Shown piece by piece: positions 16,387-24,560 of a stretch of 64,000 nucleotides of DNA. The notes below the pieces were generated by a model. The model saw only the letters and a program-made list of their open reading frames with translations, searched no databases and had not been told where the DNA came from. The stretch lies in assembly GCF_017916365.1 (NCBI RefSeq), contig NZ_JAFMSU010000002.1, positions 496,001 through 560,000 on the forward strand. Direction: 5' to 3'. The translations under genes and the position numbers were made by a program. Source of the stretch: Rufibacter roseolus. GTDB taxonomy: Bacteria; Bacteroidota; Bacteroidia; Cytophagales; Hymenobacteraceae. Each line of letters opens with the position of its first letter. Positions within the stretch are counted from its first letter, which is position 1.

Positions 16387-17576
16387 AAGGAGATTTCGGT
16401 TTTGGCCGAGGTTAAGTGTTTTGAAATTCTGTTTGTTGCTTCTTCAATCTTGGTTTCGGGGAGGCAGAGGGAAATCCTGAGATAACGCTCGCCCTGCGTC
16501 CCGAATATTTTTCCCGGGGTAAGAAAGACCCCGGCTTCGTAGAGTATTTCGTCTAAAAAGGCTTCCACGTTGGTCACTTGGTCTGGTACCCGGGCCCAGA
16601 CAAACATGCCTACCGCATTTTTCTCGTAGGAACACCCCAGGAGTTCCAACAGTTCATAAACTTTCTGCCGGCGCTGGGCATACACCGCGTTGCGGGCTTC
16701 GTGCCAGGCATCTGGGTTAGACAAAGCTTGGATGGCAGCGTGCTGCACCGGCAGAAACATGCCGGAGTCAAGGTTGCTTTTCACGCGCAGCACGCACTGG
16801 AGATAGTCCTGGCGGCCCAGCACCATGCCTACGCGCCAACCGGCCATGTTATGCGATTTGCTCAGGGAGTTGAATTCCAGGCAGCATTCTTTGGCGTTGG
16901 GCAAAGACAACAAGCTTAATGGCTTCTCATTGGGCAGCACCAGGCTGTACGGGTTGTCGTTAGCGAGCAGGAATCTATGTTTGAGGGCCAGTTGCACCAG
17001 GTTCTCCAGAACCTCGGCGGTAGCCTCGGCGCCGGTGGGCATGTGCGGATAATTCACCCACATGAGTTTGATGTCTCCTCCGGCCAGCAATTGCTCCAGT
17101 TCCTCTTCCTGGGGGAGCCAGCCGTTCTCTTCCTTTAAAGAATAGAAGACCGGTTCAGCGCCTACCAGTTTGGCGGCCGCGGCATAGGCCGGATAACCAG
17201 GATTAGGCACCAGCACTTTGTCGCCGGGGTTCAGGAACGCCATGGACACGTGGAAAATCCCTTCTTTGGAGCCCATAAGCGGCAACACTTCCGTCTCAGG
17301 GTCCAGGTCCACGTTGTAAGTGCGCCCGTACCAGCCCGCAATGGCCTGCCGAAGCGGCGCGATGGAGTTGTAAGGTTGGTAGCCGTGCACGCCTGGCTTG
17401 CGGCTGGTATCTACCAGCGCCTGAATGGTGTCCTCTGAGGGAGCCATGTCTGGGTCGCCGATGCCCAGGTTGATGATGTTGCGGCCCTGGGCGTTAAGGG
17501 CCCGTACTTCGGCCAGTTTGCGCGAAAAGTAGTACTCCTGCACATGCTGTAGTCGGTTGGCGCTGGAGATAATCAT
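16383..17576 (-). CDS. Class I/II aminotransferase (aromatic/prephenate branch)
   Basis: A 397-residue PLP-dependent aminotransferase of fold type I. The segment NSLSKSHNMAGWRVG carries the Schiff-base Lys; NLGIGDPDM, LVPNPGYPAYA, NYPHMPTGA and a C-terminal YLRISLC with the substrate-binding Arg are also present. By sequence alone it resembles LL-diaminopimelate/aspartate aminotransferases. Its position between prephenate dehydratase and the DAHP synthase/chorismate mutase, with ATGA overlaps on both sides, points to transamination of phenylpyruvate or prephenate. It would be translationally coupled to its neighbours. Confidence 0.85.
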   Translation of the reverse strand: MIISSANRLQHVQEYYFSRKLAEVRALNAQGRNIINLGIGDPDMAPSEDTIQALVDTSRKPGVHGYQPYNSIAPLRQAIAGWYGRTYNVDLDPETEVLPLMGSKEGIFHVSMAFLNPGDKVLVPNPGYPAYAAAAKLVGAEPVFYSLKEENGWLPQEEELEQLLAGGDIKLMWVNYPHMPTGAEATAEVLENLVQLALKHRFLLANDNPYSLVLPNEKPLSLLSLPNAKECCLEFNSLSKSHNMAGWRVGMVLGRQDYLQCVLRVKSNLDSGMFLPVQHAAIQALSNPDAWHEARNAVYAQRRQKVYELLELLGCSYEKNAVGMFVWARVPDQVTNVEAFLDEILYEAGVFLTPGKIFGTQGERYLRISLCLPETKIEEATNRISKHLTSAKTEISL

Positions 17577-18463
17577 ACTAATTCAATTTGGGCCTTTACA
17601 ATTGGAGAAATGCAGCCTGCCAGACGGTCCTGAGGAAGCGGCGCCTCAGCCTTCGGATATTGGCCAATCACGTTCAGGTTGGGAGCCACCACAGTAAGCG
17701 CTTCCAGTGCCTGGGAGATTTCTTCAGCTAGTTGGCCCTCCATTTCCAGTACCCAGTGCTCCCGTTGACCTGGGTTCTCTAAAGGAAGCGGCTGCAGCAT
17801 GGTCAGTTCCAGGCCGTTTTCCACTTGTTCCAGGATATTGTCCATGGATGCTTTTACCTCGGCCGCCGACAGGATCACGGTAGCTTTGTTTCCTTCTGCG
17901 TTTAATTTCTCGCGGGAGAGCACCACAAAGCGGGTGTAGTTCTCCACGTCATTGGCTACGTTTTGTTGTAGTACCTCCAGGCCGTACAACTCGGCGGCTT
18001 TACGGCTGGCAATGGCAGCCACCCCGGTGATTTTGCCTTCCTGCAAAATGCGGGCGGTGTCTGCGGTGTCAGAGGTTTCTTTCGTTTTGATGCCAGCCAG
18101 GCTGTTGATGTAGTCGCAGCACTGCAGCAGGGCGATGGGGTGGGACCAGATCTCCTGGATGTCTTCCAGTTTCTGGCCCGGCAGCGCCATCAGGGTTTGA
18201 TCTAACAGAAGCCAACGTTCTGCCAGCACAGAAAGGCCATACTGGTCCATCATGCCGTAGTTGGGCAACAGCGGACCCGCCAGGGAGTTCTGCACGGCCA
18301 TCACGGCAAAATCCACCAGGCCAGATTCCAGGGCTTCGCACAGCTCCGGGAAGGAGGCGCAGGAAACCATGTGGAGGTGGGCCGCCGGGAAAAGCTGCTT
18401 GGCGGCGGTTTCGTGGAAAGAGGCGGGGCCTCCCTGGATGGCGATTTTTAAGGCTCTGTTCAT
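17573..18463 (-). CDS. pheA: Prephenate dehydratase
   Basis: A 296-residue prephenate dehydratase. The catalytic domain starts at KIAIQGGPASFHETAA, includes AVMAVQNSLAGPL, and carries the Thr-Arg-Phe motif in NYTRFVVLS. The C-terminal 80 residues (KATVILSAAEVKASMDNIL to LNVIGQYP) form an ACT-type regulatory domain for Phe feedback. The enzyme makes phenylpyruvate from prephenate. It is the first structural gene of the operon: its ATG follows the attenuator terminator by only three bases after the T run, and its stop overlaps the aminotransferase start by four bases. No tyrA (prephenate dehydrogenase) is present between the operon genes. Confidence 0.92.
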   Translation of the reverse strand: MNRALKIAIQGGPASFHETAAKQLFPAAHLHMVSCASFPELCEALESGLVDFAVMAVQNSLAGPLLPNYGMMDQYGLSVLAERWLLLDQTLMALPGQKLEDIQEIWSHPIALLQCCDYINSLAGIKTKETSDTADTARILQEGKITGVAAIASRKAAELYGLEVLQQNVANDVENYTRFVVLSREKLNAEGNKATVILSAAEVKASMDNILEQVENGLELTMLQPLPLENPGQREHWVLEMEGQLAEEISQALEALTVVAPNLNVIGQYPKAEAPLPQDRLAGCISPIVKAQIELV

Positions 18464-18466
18464 AAC

Positions 18467-18550
18467 GAAAAAAGCCCCGCTTTAGGCGGGGCTCTGAGGT
18501 TTTTCTTATTGTATCTTAACGCAAAGTCTTACCTGTTGAGCCCCGGCTGA
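18467..18550 (-). promoter_or_regulatory. Transcription attenuator of the phe operon
   Basis: The terminator is AGCCCCGC (18493-18486) paired with GCGGGGCT (18480-18473), followed by six T directly before the pheA ATG. A competing arm CGGGGCTC (18545-18538), inside the last leader codons, is exactly complementary to GAGCCCCG (18494-18487), the ascending terminator arm. A ribosome stalled at the Phe/Tyr codons would leave the arm free and allow antitermination; a ribosome at the leader stop (18531-18529) would cover it and allow termination. This is seen directly in the sequence; the mechanism is inferred from classical attenuators. Confidence 0.85.
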
Positions 18551-18597
18551 GGTCCAAAAAAGTAAAAACCGTAAAAGTAAGAATTGCGCTGAATCAT
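18529..18597 (-). CDS. Phe/Tyr leader peptide of the phe operon
   Basis: A 22-codon frame, ATG at 18597 and TAA at 18531-18529. Residues 7-14 read YFYGFYFF, that is seven aromatic Phe/Tyr codons in eight; the rest is unremarkable (start MIQRNS, end GPQPGLNR). The codon run ends about 10 bases before the antiterminator arm. Such density of Phe and Tyr codons directly in front of pheA is the hallmark of an attenuation leader peptide and would report charged tRNA-Phe and tRNA-Tyr. No Shine-Dalgarno sequence precedes the ATG, as usual in this phylum. The peptide itself is not expected to have a function. Confidence 0.85.
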   Translation of the reverse strand: MIQRNSYFYGFYFFGPQPGLNR

Positions 18598-18617
18598 TGT
18601 CTTGCTGTAAGGATGCT

Positions 18618-18649
18618 CAAACATACAGCCTCCTCTAATCACTTCCAAA
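18618..18649 (-). promoter_or_regulatory. Promoter of the phe operon
   Basis: On the minus strand TTTG (18649-18646), a 20-base spacer and TATGTTTG (18625-18618) fit the Bacteroidota -33/-7 consensus. A start about 4-5 bases further gives a 5' leader of roughly 15 bases before the leader peptide. Confidence 0.65.
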
Positions 18650-18753
18650 TATTTTGGTGAAAAAGATTAAAAACTTTCACAAAAACGCTTGTTAGTTTGA
18701 GAAATTAACGGTATAAGCAAACAGTCGTTAGTAGTTTCTTAGCCCAAAACTCC

Positions 18754-18788
18754 TTTTAAGCTTCATTTCTCAAAAACAGGCTTGAAAT
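18754..18788. repeat. 36-nt palindromic repeat, copy 7
   Basis: TTTTAAGCTTCATTTCT then CAAAAACAGGCTTGAAAT, just after the stop of the START-domain gene. Confidence 0.6.
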
Positions 18789-18806
18789 AACTTCCTTTCC
18801 AAAAGG

Positions 18807-19436
18807 TTAATTTTTCTGCGCCAGCGCTCTTTGGGCCAAAGTTTTCCTGAGCCTCTGGAAAGTTTTAAGCGGGCCAATGGCTACGGTGGTATTCACGAGC
18901 CAGGCCGGCACAGAGCCGCCGGGATTCACCTTAAAAGTATATTCCACCTTAATATGACCATTGCTGCCCGGGGTAATCTCCCACACCGCCAGGGAAGAAG
19001 GAATCCGGATGAATTCTTTCTTTTTAGGCAGGAAGTCGTTGACACTTTTCACCTCCACGAGGGCCTGGTTGTTTCTGACCGGGGAAAAGGCCGCTTCTAC
19101 CACCATATCACGGTCAGTAAGCGGCCAGGGCATGTCGGCCTCAGTGTAATAGACCAGGCGGTTCTCGCTTTTGCGTTTTAATAGGGCGGTCTTCCGGTTC
19201 AGGTATACCCAATCTGAATGGTGCTCCACATCTTTGAGCAAACTTACCAGTTGGGCCGCCGTTCCGGGCACCTCGCATACTACCCTTATCTCTTTGAAGT
19301 TGTTATCCGGTACCTGACGGGTGTACACTTCAATGCCATCCTCGTTTTTCTGCAGTTCCCAGTTGCCTTGGGCTAAGAGGGGAGTACCGCCCAATAACCC
19401 CAGTGCCAGGCCCAGGAGAATAATTCTTTTCTTCAT
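18807..19436 (-). CDS. START domain-containing exported protein
   Basis: A 209-residue protein with a signal peptide (ILLGLALGLLGGTPLLAQ) and one START lipid-transfer-type domain: NWELQKNEDGIEVYTRQV, EHHSDWVYLNRKTALLKR, VYYTEADMPWPLTDRDMVV, and a C-terminal amphipathic helix WLVNTTVAIGPLKTFQRL. START domains hold a hydrophobic ligand such as a lipid in a beta-grip cavity. Export suggests a periplasmic lipid carrier or sensor, but no ligand is known for these bacterial members. It is a single gene between the phe operon promoter and the bestrophin gene, and is followed by a palindromic repeat. Confidence 0.8.
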   Translation of the reverse strand: MKKRIILLGLALGLLGGTPLLAQGNWELQKNEDGIEVYTRQVPDNNFKEIRVVCEVPGTAAQLVSLLKDVEHHSDWVYLNRKTALLKRKSENRLVYYTEADMPWPLTDRDMVVEAAFSPVRNNQALVEVKSVNDFLPKKKEFIRIPSSLAVWEITPGSNGHIKVEYTFKVNPGGSVPAWLVNTTVAIGPLKTFQRLRKTLAQRALAQKN

Positions 19437-19540
19437 CTATAATGCGCTTCTCTCTTCCAGGTCACCTGCAAAAGAAATGCCGAGGTGTGCCTGGGTTTCT
19501 ATGGTCAACGTTCAGAAGGCAAAATTATGACAGACAGAGG

Positions 19541-19575
19541 GTTTTATGGCTGTTTTTATGATTTATGCCCCAAAG
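19541..19575. repeat. 36-nt palindromic repeat, copy 8 (degenerate)
   Basis: Left half GTTTTATGGCTGTTTT fits; the right half ATTTATGCCCCAAAG is diverged. It lies upstream of the START-domain gene. Confidence 0.35.
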
Positions 19576-19682
19576 AAGAAAACCTGGTCAAAATTTACTC
19601 ATGGTTCCGGTCTGCTGGCTCTTCTTTTTATTTCTTCTTTGTTTGAGTAAAGAAATGTAGCCGATAATCAAAATAATAAGGG

Positions 19683-20576
19683 CTACAAAAGGTAAAATCC
19701 ATGGGGTTGTATTGGGTCCGGAATGTCCTTTTCGCCCAGTAATTGCCGTATATTGATCTCGATGGTTCTGGCTATGGCCGTTACGGAAGTATCACTGGGC
19801 CTATTGCGGAACGGGTCCTGTAAATGGTAGGCAGTTTTCTCCAGTAATAGGAAAATAGAAGAAAGGATTACCAGTAATGGCAATTCGTAAATAAGCGCAA
19901 TTTCCCTTAAAGAAATAGAAAGCGTGATCACGAAAAGGTAGATGGCTAAGTGCAGAAATAACCGGTAGGTTTTAGGGAATACCGTGCTGTTGATTCTTTC
20001 GGCTTTCCCCATGGAATCTACCAGCCTTACCAAGGTGGAATCAAGCTGTACTTGTCTGAAAGTATCTATTTCATTGGATGCCTGCAGTTGTTTGATGTCT
20101 AATGCGTTCAACTGAACAAGTGCCAGGGGTTTGTTCTTGTGCGGAGTTATTTGGTTCAGGTCATTTTCCGTTAAAAGATGCTGAGTTCCTTCCAGCGGGT
20201 CAAGGCCTCTTAGCGACTGTCCCAAAGAATAACACCAGGCAATCTGGCGGTAAGCCAAGGTGGTAATGATGGGGGAAAAAGCGTTTGGAATATAGGTTTG
20301 CAACTGAATCACAAAGCTTCTGGAATCATTCACAATGGCGCCCCACACTTTTCTGGCTTCCCACCACCGGTCATATGACTGGCTTATTTTAAAGGATAAT
20401 AAGACCGTAATAGCGGTTCCCAGGAATGCCGGAATATTGCTGGGCATCTCAGGAATATTATCTACAAAAGCAGAGGAGAGAAAGTGCGCGCAAACCCCAA
20501 TCAAGATGATGATCAATAAGTCAGTTTTGATCTTATTGTAGATGTATGATAAGGGAATTCTCTTTTCTAAAAGCAT
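19683..20576 (-). CDS. Bestrophin family ion channel
   Basis: A 297-residue protein from the ATG at 20576; a TTG-started extension of ten residues is less likely. Bestrophin features are the N-terminal transmembrane helices (DLLIIILIGVCAHFL), the neck/selectivity segment NIPAFLGTAITVLLSFKISQ, followed by SYDRWWEARKVWGAIVNDSR, and two further membrane helices near RLFLHLAIYLFVITLSI and LPLLVILSSIFLLLEK. The C-terminal DPFRNRPSDTSVTAIARTIE is also characteristic. Bacterial bestrophins form pentameric channels, some selective for cations. No operon partner is adjacent; rnpB lies upstream. Confidence 0.85.
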   Translation of the reverse strand: MLLEKRIPLSYIYNKIKTDLLIIILIGVCAHFLSSAFVDNIPEMPSNIPAFLGTAITVLLSFKISQSYDRWWEARKVWGAIVNDSRSFVIQLQTYIPNAFSPIITTLAYRQIAWCYSLGQSLRGLDPLEGTQHLLTENDLNQITPHKNKPLALVQLNALDIKQLQASNEIDTFRQVQLDSTLVRLVDSMGKAERINSTVFPKTYRLFLHLAIYLFVITLSISLREIALIYELPLLVILSSIFLLLEKTAYHLQDPFRNRPSDTSVTAIARTIEINIRQLLGEKDIPDPIQPHGFYLL

Positions 20577-20770
20577 ACACAGAAGCAAAATTGGGTTAAA
20601 CAGCAATCTGGAGGACCGTTACAACACTGCTGCCAGCCCTGGAAAAGAAGACTGCCCGTTTATACGCGTAGGTTCTGTCTTGTTGTTGCCTTACCTGGGG
20701 TACGAAATTTCGCGTGCAGAAGTATGCCTGAAACTTGAAGAAAGGAGGAAAGAGAAAAATAAAAAAAATC

Positions 20771-21224
20771 AGTGAGCCTGTAAGCCGGGTTTTGTCCTCT
20801 GCCCTGGGGCAAATGGCTTATCATTTATCTAGGCCCGTCCTCACGAAGGGGCTCCATCAACCTACCCGCTGACATCGGACGAGCAGCCCTTAGCCTTGCC
20901 CTAAGACAAGGCGCTGTCAGCCTATTTGGTCTTTCAACTCCTGAGGTTTACCCAGCCGGACTAGTCACCTAGCCGCTGGTGCGCTCTTACCGCACCTTTT
21001 CACCCTTACCACCTTTTAATTAAGAATTAAGAATTTAATATTAAGAATGACTCCTAATTCTTAACTCCCCATTCCTGATTAATCGGTGGCGGTACTTTTC
21101 TGTGGCACTGGCTGTCACCTGGCCGTCTCCCGCCAGGTGCCTTCCCGTTAGGAAGCAGGATGCTCTGCGTTGCCCGGACTTTCCTCCCCGCCCGAAGGCG
21201 CAGCGATAAGCCGGCTCACCGATT
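20771..21224 (-). ncRNA. rnpB: RNase P RNA (class A)
   Basis: The catalytic RNA of RNase P, which matures tRNA 5' ends. On the minus strand it starts with GGTGAGCC and ends with GGCTCACT, which pair as P1. The universal segment GAGGAAAGTCCGGGC is seen near 21172-21187 and the matching 3' segment ACAAAACCCGGCTTAC at 20781-20796, which together form P4 and its surroundings. The ends are set from P1 and are accurate to a few bases. An AT-rich array of about 66 bases (21018-21083) extends one peripheral hairpin between CCACC and GGTGG arms. Confidence 0.92.
21018..21083. repeat. Degenerate 7-nt tandem array inside rnpB
   Basis: Starting at 21018 the sequence parses into heptamers: AATTAAG, AATTAAG, AATTTAA, TATTAAG, AATGACT, CCTAATT, CTTAACT, CCCCATT, CCTGATT. 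The second half is roughly complementary to the first, so it would fold as an extension of a peripheral RNase P hairpin. Confidence 0.5.
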
Positions 21225-21496
21225 TTTTACAAAGGTAGGTCTTTTGGACCGGATTTGCCCGTAAACCCAGCCTCTGTTTACCGGCTGTTTTCGTGAAATC
21301 GTGTCTAATAGGCCTTAACTGGTACTCTATCCTGCAAAACCTGCTAGTAACAGAGGACAGAGTTTCAGTTTTAAGACTGGTTTAAGGAAAAAGGATTAAA
21401 AGTATCCGCTTAGAAGAATTAGGCAAAAAATCTAGCCCTGGCATTGCTTGCCCACCGGTGCTAAACGTAAAGAGAGGAGGATAAAGGGTTGCTGCC

Positions 21497-23350
21497 ATGA
21501 ACACTATTTCTGAAAAATCAATCAAAGGCTTGCTGAAAAAGGTGGAGGAACTGCTGCAGGAGGCGGCCGCGCTGGAAGAGGAATTCGGACCGGTGGTGAA
21601 CAAGGTGCACCTGTCGTACAAAGAAAGCAGCAAGAACCTCCTGCACTACCTGGCCTTACGCAAACATGACATCCGGGAGCTGCAGGGGCAGTTGTCCCGC
21701 CTGGGACTTTCTTCCCTGGGCCGCGCCGAAAGCCACGTAAAGGCCACCCTTATCGCCGTCAGGAACCAGTTGCGCCTGCTTTTGGCCCACCTTACCAATA
21801 TCTCGCCTGAGGTGGTGCCTTTCGCCTCCATTCCTTCAGAACTGCCCTCGCACATCACAGATTTGCTGGGGGAACCCTCACCCAACCGGGAAAGCCGCAT
21901 CATGATCACCTTCGCCGCCGACATGGCAGATGATTACCCTTTGGTGCGGGACCTGCTCAAGGCCGGCATGAACTGCGCCCGCATCAATTGTGCCCATGAT
22001 GATACTACCCTTTGGGAGAAAATGGTGGGGCAAATAAGGAAAGCCGAGCAGGAGGTGGGCCGCCGTTGCATTATCCTCTTTGACCTAATGGGACCCAAAC
22101 TCCGTACCGGGGCATTAAAACCCGGGCCTAAGGTCGTGGGCATACACCCCAAAATAGATGAACTGGGGCAGATTTCCGCGCCGGCAACGGTGTGGCTGGC
22201 GCCCCCGGGAGTACCGGCACCGGGAAGGATAGACAAAACCCTGCGGGTATCGGCAGAATGGCTCGCGCACCTGAAAGTTGGAGGTAAGATCACCTTCAAA
22301 GACACCCGTCGCCGGAAACGAACCTTTACCGTGGCAGAAATGAAAGGCGGTGGGGCATTGGTGCATCTGCGCCAGTCGGCGTACCTAAGCCAAGGCACGG
22401 AGCTAAGGCTGGCGCTGGAAAAAGGGAAGGAGCTCAAGGAAAAGCTGGAGGCCCTGCCGCCGGTCATTTTCCCGCTCACCCTGAAAACAGGGCAGGAGTT
22501 GATTTTGCACCGTGAGAACATTCCCGGCGAGCCCGCCCGCTATGACCAGGAAGGAAATCAAATTGCGGCGGCCCACATCTCCTGCACCTTGCCCGAGGTG
22601 TTCAGTCGGGTGAAAAAAGGTGAGCCCATCATGTTTGATGACGGGGAAATAGAGGGCATAATCAAAAAAGTAACCCCCGATGAGCTGTTGGTGAAGATCA
22701 CTGCCGCCGATGAGGAAGGAACCAAATTGCGACCTGACAAAGGCATCAACCTTCCTGAAAGTGACCTGCAACTACACAAACTTACCGAGAAAGACCGCGA
22801 GGACCTGGCCTTTGTGGTCAAGCACGCCGATGTGGTGAACCTTTCCTTTGTGAGCAACCCCGGCATGGTGGAGGAACTGCAGCAGGAACTCCAAAACCTT
22901 AACGCCGGTCACATCGGGATCATGCTTAAGATAGAGACCAAGGCTGCCTTTAAAAAGCTGCCCCTGCTGCTGCTCACTCTGATGCAGCAACATCCGGCCG
23001 GCATTATGATCGCCCGCGGCGATCTGGCCGTGGAACTGGGCTGGAAACGCCTGGCCGAGGTGCAGGAAGAGATCCTATGGATAACCGAAGCTGCCCATCT
23101 GCCTGTAGTCTGGGCTACCCAAGTGCTGGAGAAACTCACCAAAAAAGGCCGCCCTTCCCGCGCCGAGATCACGGACGCCGCCATGGCCCAACGCGCCGAC
23201 TGCGTCATGCTGAACAAAGGGCCTTTCATCCTCAAATCAGTGGCCGTGCTGGATGATATCCTCAAACGGATGCAGGAGCACCAGTACAAGAAGTTTCCGC
23301 TCCTGCGCAATCTGCACGTTTCGGAAATGGACCACCCTGCCAAGCCCTAA
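21497..23350 (+). CDS. Divergent pyruvate kinase without C-terminal domain, extended N-terminus
   Basis: A 617-residue protein. Residues 1-130 are helical and unlike pyruvate kinase (KGLLKKVEELLQEAAALEEE, then a Leu/Arg-rich bundle). From about 133 a pyruvate kinase barrel begins: RIMITFAADMADD, NCARINCAHDD with the conserved Arg, Asn and His, DLMGPKLRTG where DTKGPE is usual, MLKIETKAAF with catalytic Lys and Glu, GIMIARGDLAVELG, and VVWATQVLEKLTKKGRPSR. An enlarged B-like insertion lies at about 200-420. After MLNKGPFILKSV, in place of the usual MLSGET, the allosteric C-terminal domain is missing. Pyruvate kinase activity is plausible but not certain. It is a single gene followed by a strong palindromic repeat that could terminate transcription. 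Confidence 0.8.
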   Translation: MNTISEKSIKGLLKKVEELLQEAAALEEEFGPVVNKVHLSYKESSKNLLHYLALRKHDIRELQGQLSRLGLSSLGRAESHVKATLIAVRNQLRLLLAHLTNISPEVVPFASIPSELPSHITDLLGEPSPNRESRIMITFAADMADDYPLVRDLLKAGMNCARINCAHDDTTLWEKMVGQIRKAEQEVGRRCIILFDLMGPKLRTGALKPGPKVVGIHPKIDELGQISAPATVWLAPPGVPAPGRIDKTLRVSAEWLAHLKVGGKITFKDTRRRKRTFTVAEMKGGGALVHLRQSAYLSQGTELRLALEKGKELKEKLEALPPVIFPLTLKTGQELILHRENIPGEPARYDQEGNQIAAAHISCTLPEVFSRVKKGEPIMFDDGEIEGIIKKVTPDELLVKITAADEEGTKLRPDKGINLPESDLQLHKLTEKDREDLAFVVKHADVVNLSFVSNPGMVEELQQELQNLNAGHIGIMLKIETKAAFKKLPLLLLTLMQQHPAGIMIARGDLAVELGWKRLAEVQEEILWITEAAHLPVVWATQVLEKLTKKGRPSRAEITDAAMAQRADCVMLNKGPFILKSVAVLDDILKRMQEHQYKKFPLLRNLHVSEMDHPAKP

Positions 23351-23369
23351 CCCCTAGGGTAAAAAATGA

Positions 23370-23417
23370 AGCGGTGTTTTAAGCCTGTTTTTCTAAAAAC
23401 AAGCCTGAAACACCGCT
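23370..23417. repeat. 36-nt palindromic repeat, copy 9 (extended hairpin)
   Basis: Core 23376-23411 GTTTTAAGCCTGTTTTT and AAAAACAAGCCTGAAAC; flanks AGCGGT and ACCGCT extend the stem. It lies 20 bases after the pyruvate kinase stop and is a likely terminator. Confidence 0.75.
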
Positions 23418-23597
23418 CTGCCTGAAACATGACCTTGTTGGAAAATCATCTACATTTTGTCCCCCCTGTGAAGGAGAAAGAAATGCACGTTACACGTGGT
23501 TAGAGAGATAATCCATGTCGGAGAAATGGATTGTCACTGTTGATTGCCAGGTGTTGGTTCAACACCTCCTGCAAAATCATCAAGGCAGAAAAAGACC

Positions 23598-24557
23598 TTA
23601 TTTCAACTGCACTTTCGTGGCTCCGTACCCGAACTTTTCTTTGCGGGCGTCTTCGTAGAACTTGATGTGCGGGTTTCGGCTCAGGACCTTCTGGATTTCC
23701 TTTTTAAGGACGCCGTTGCCGGTGCCGTGGATGAAAATGATCTCGTGCATGTTGGCGGCCAGAGCGCGGTCCAGATTATCCTGAAAGGCAGTCAATTGGA
23801 GGCGCAGAATCTCAGAATTGCTCATCTGCTTGGGGTCTTGGTTAGGCAGTAGTTTCTCAATGTGCAGGTCCACCTCATGGTTGGGCACGGCTACCTTGGT
23901 GTTCTCGGCCGTCGCCGCTGATTCCGTGAGTTGCTCCTGAATCTGATCTGGGTTCACCAGGGACGGCTTGGAGTCCAGTTGGAATACGTAGCCTTCTTTC
24001 TGCAACACCGGGGCGGTTTTCTTGCTCTTGTAGAAAGAAGAAGCCTTGAATTTGAGTTTGCGGGTCACGGGCTCCAGCAGCGTGTTGGCGCCGGTTTTGT
24101 GCTGCAGGTACTGCACCACCAGGTCGGGCCACTTCTCAAAATCGTTGAGGTGGAGGTGGGCCACTGGTTTGGTTTTCTTGGGCGGCAGCTTGTCGTTGTT
24201 CTGGGCGCGGTAGCCTTTCTCGGTTTCCTCGCCGTAGGTGAAGAGCAGATCAAACTCAGAGTTGTTCACGATATGCACCGCAAGCAGCTCGGGCGTCTGG
24301 TGGACCAAAGCCACGTAAATGCCGGCCACCGCCGTGGAAGGCAGTACGGGTGCTTCTTTTTTCTTCGCCGGCTCCGGCGCCGGGGCGTTCCGGAACATCT
24401 GGTCCTCTTCGGGGGCAATCACCACCACCTCACGGCGCATCACCGGAATAGTGAAATCGTTGTCAATGGCTACCTCTACCAGGTTGTTGTCCAGGAAGCG
24501 GGTAATCACCCCTTGTTCCTTGCCGTGCATGAGGCGCACGCGGTCTCCTATATTCAT
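23598..24557 (-). CDS. DUF2027 / Smr domain protein
   Basis: A 319-residue cytosolic protein from the ATG at 24557 (MNIGDRVRLMHGKEQG); the longer open frame upstream is discarded because it runs through a repeat. The N-terminus (GDRVRLMHGKEQGVITRF, MRREVVVI) and the middle beta-rich region (FLLFTYGEE-type, LHLNDFEKWPDLVVQYLQ) match the DUF2027 arrangement. The C-terminal 80 residues are an Smr domain: HEVDLHIEKL, LQLTAFQDNLDRAL, and EIIFIHGTGNGVLKKEI with the His-Gly-x-Gly-x-Gly-x-Leu motif. Smr domains occur in MutS2 and in nucleases acting on branched DNA or collided ribosomes; the role of this Bacteroidota family is unassigned. Confidence 0.85.
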   Translation of the reverse strand: MNIGDRVRLMHGKEQGVITRFLDNNLVEVAIDNDFTIPVMRREVVVIAPEEDQMFRNAPAPEPAKKKEAPVLPSTAVAGIYVALVHQTPELLAVHIVNNSEFDLLFTYGEETEKGYRAQNNDKLPPKKTKPVAHLHLNDFEKWPDLVVQYLQHKTGANTLLEPVTRKLKFKASSFYKSKKTAPVLQKEGYVFQLDSKPSLVNPDQIQEQLTESAATAENTKVAVPNHEVDLHIEKLLPNQDPKQMSNSEILRLQLTAFQDNLDRALAANMHEIIFIHGTGNGVLKKEIQKVLSRNPHIKFYEDARKEKFGYGATKVQLK

Positions 24558-24560
24558 GTC

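Noticed and set aside
20577-20606. Ten-residue TTG-started extension of the bestrophin
   Set aside because: The ATG at 20576 lies directly before the first conserved segment, and there is no evidence for the TTG.
23486-23498. CACGT-TAC-ACGTG palindrome in the gap after pyruvate kinase
   Set aside because: A single short palindrome with no second copy and no placement relative to a promoter; too little to call an operator.
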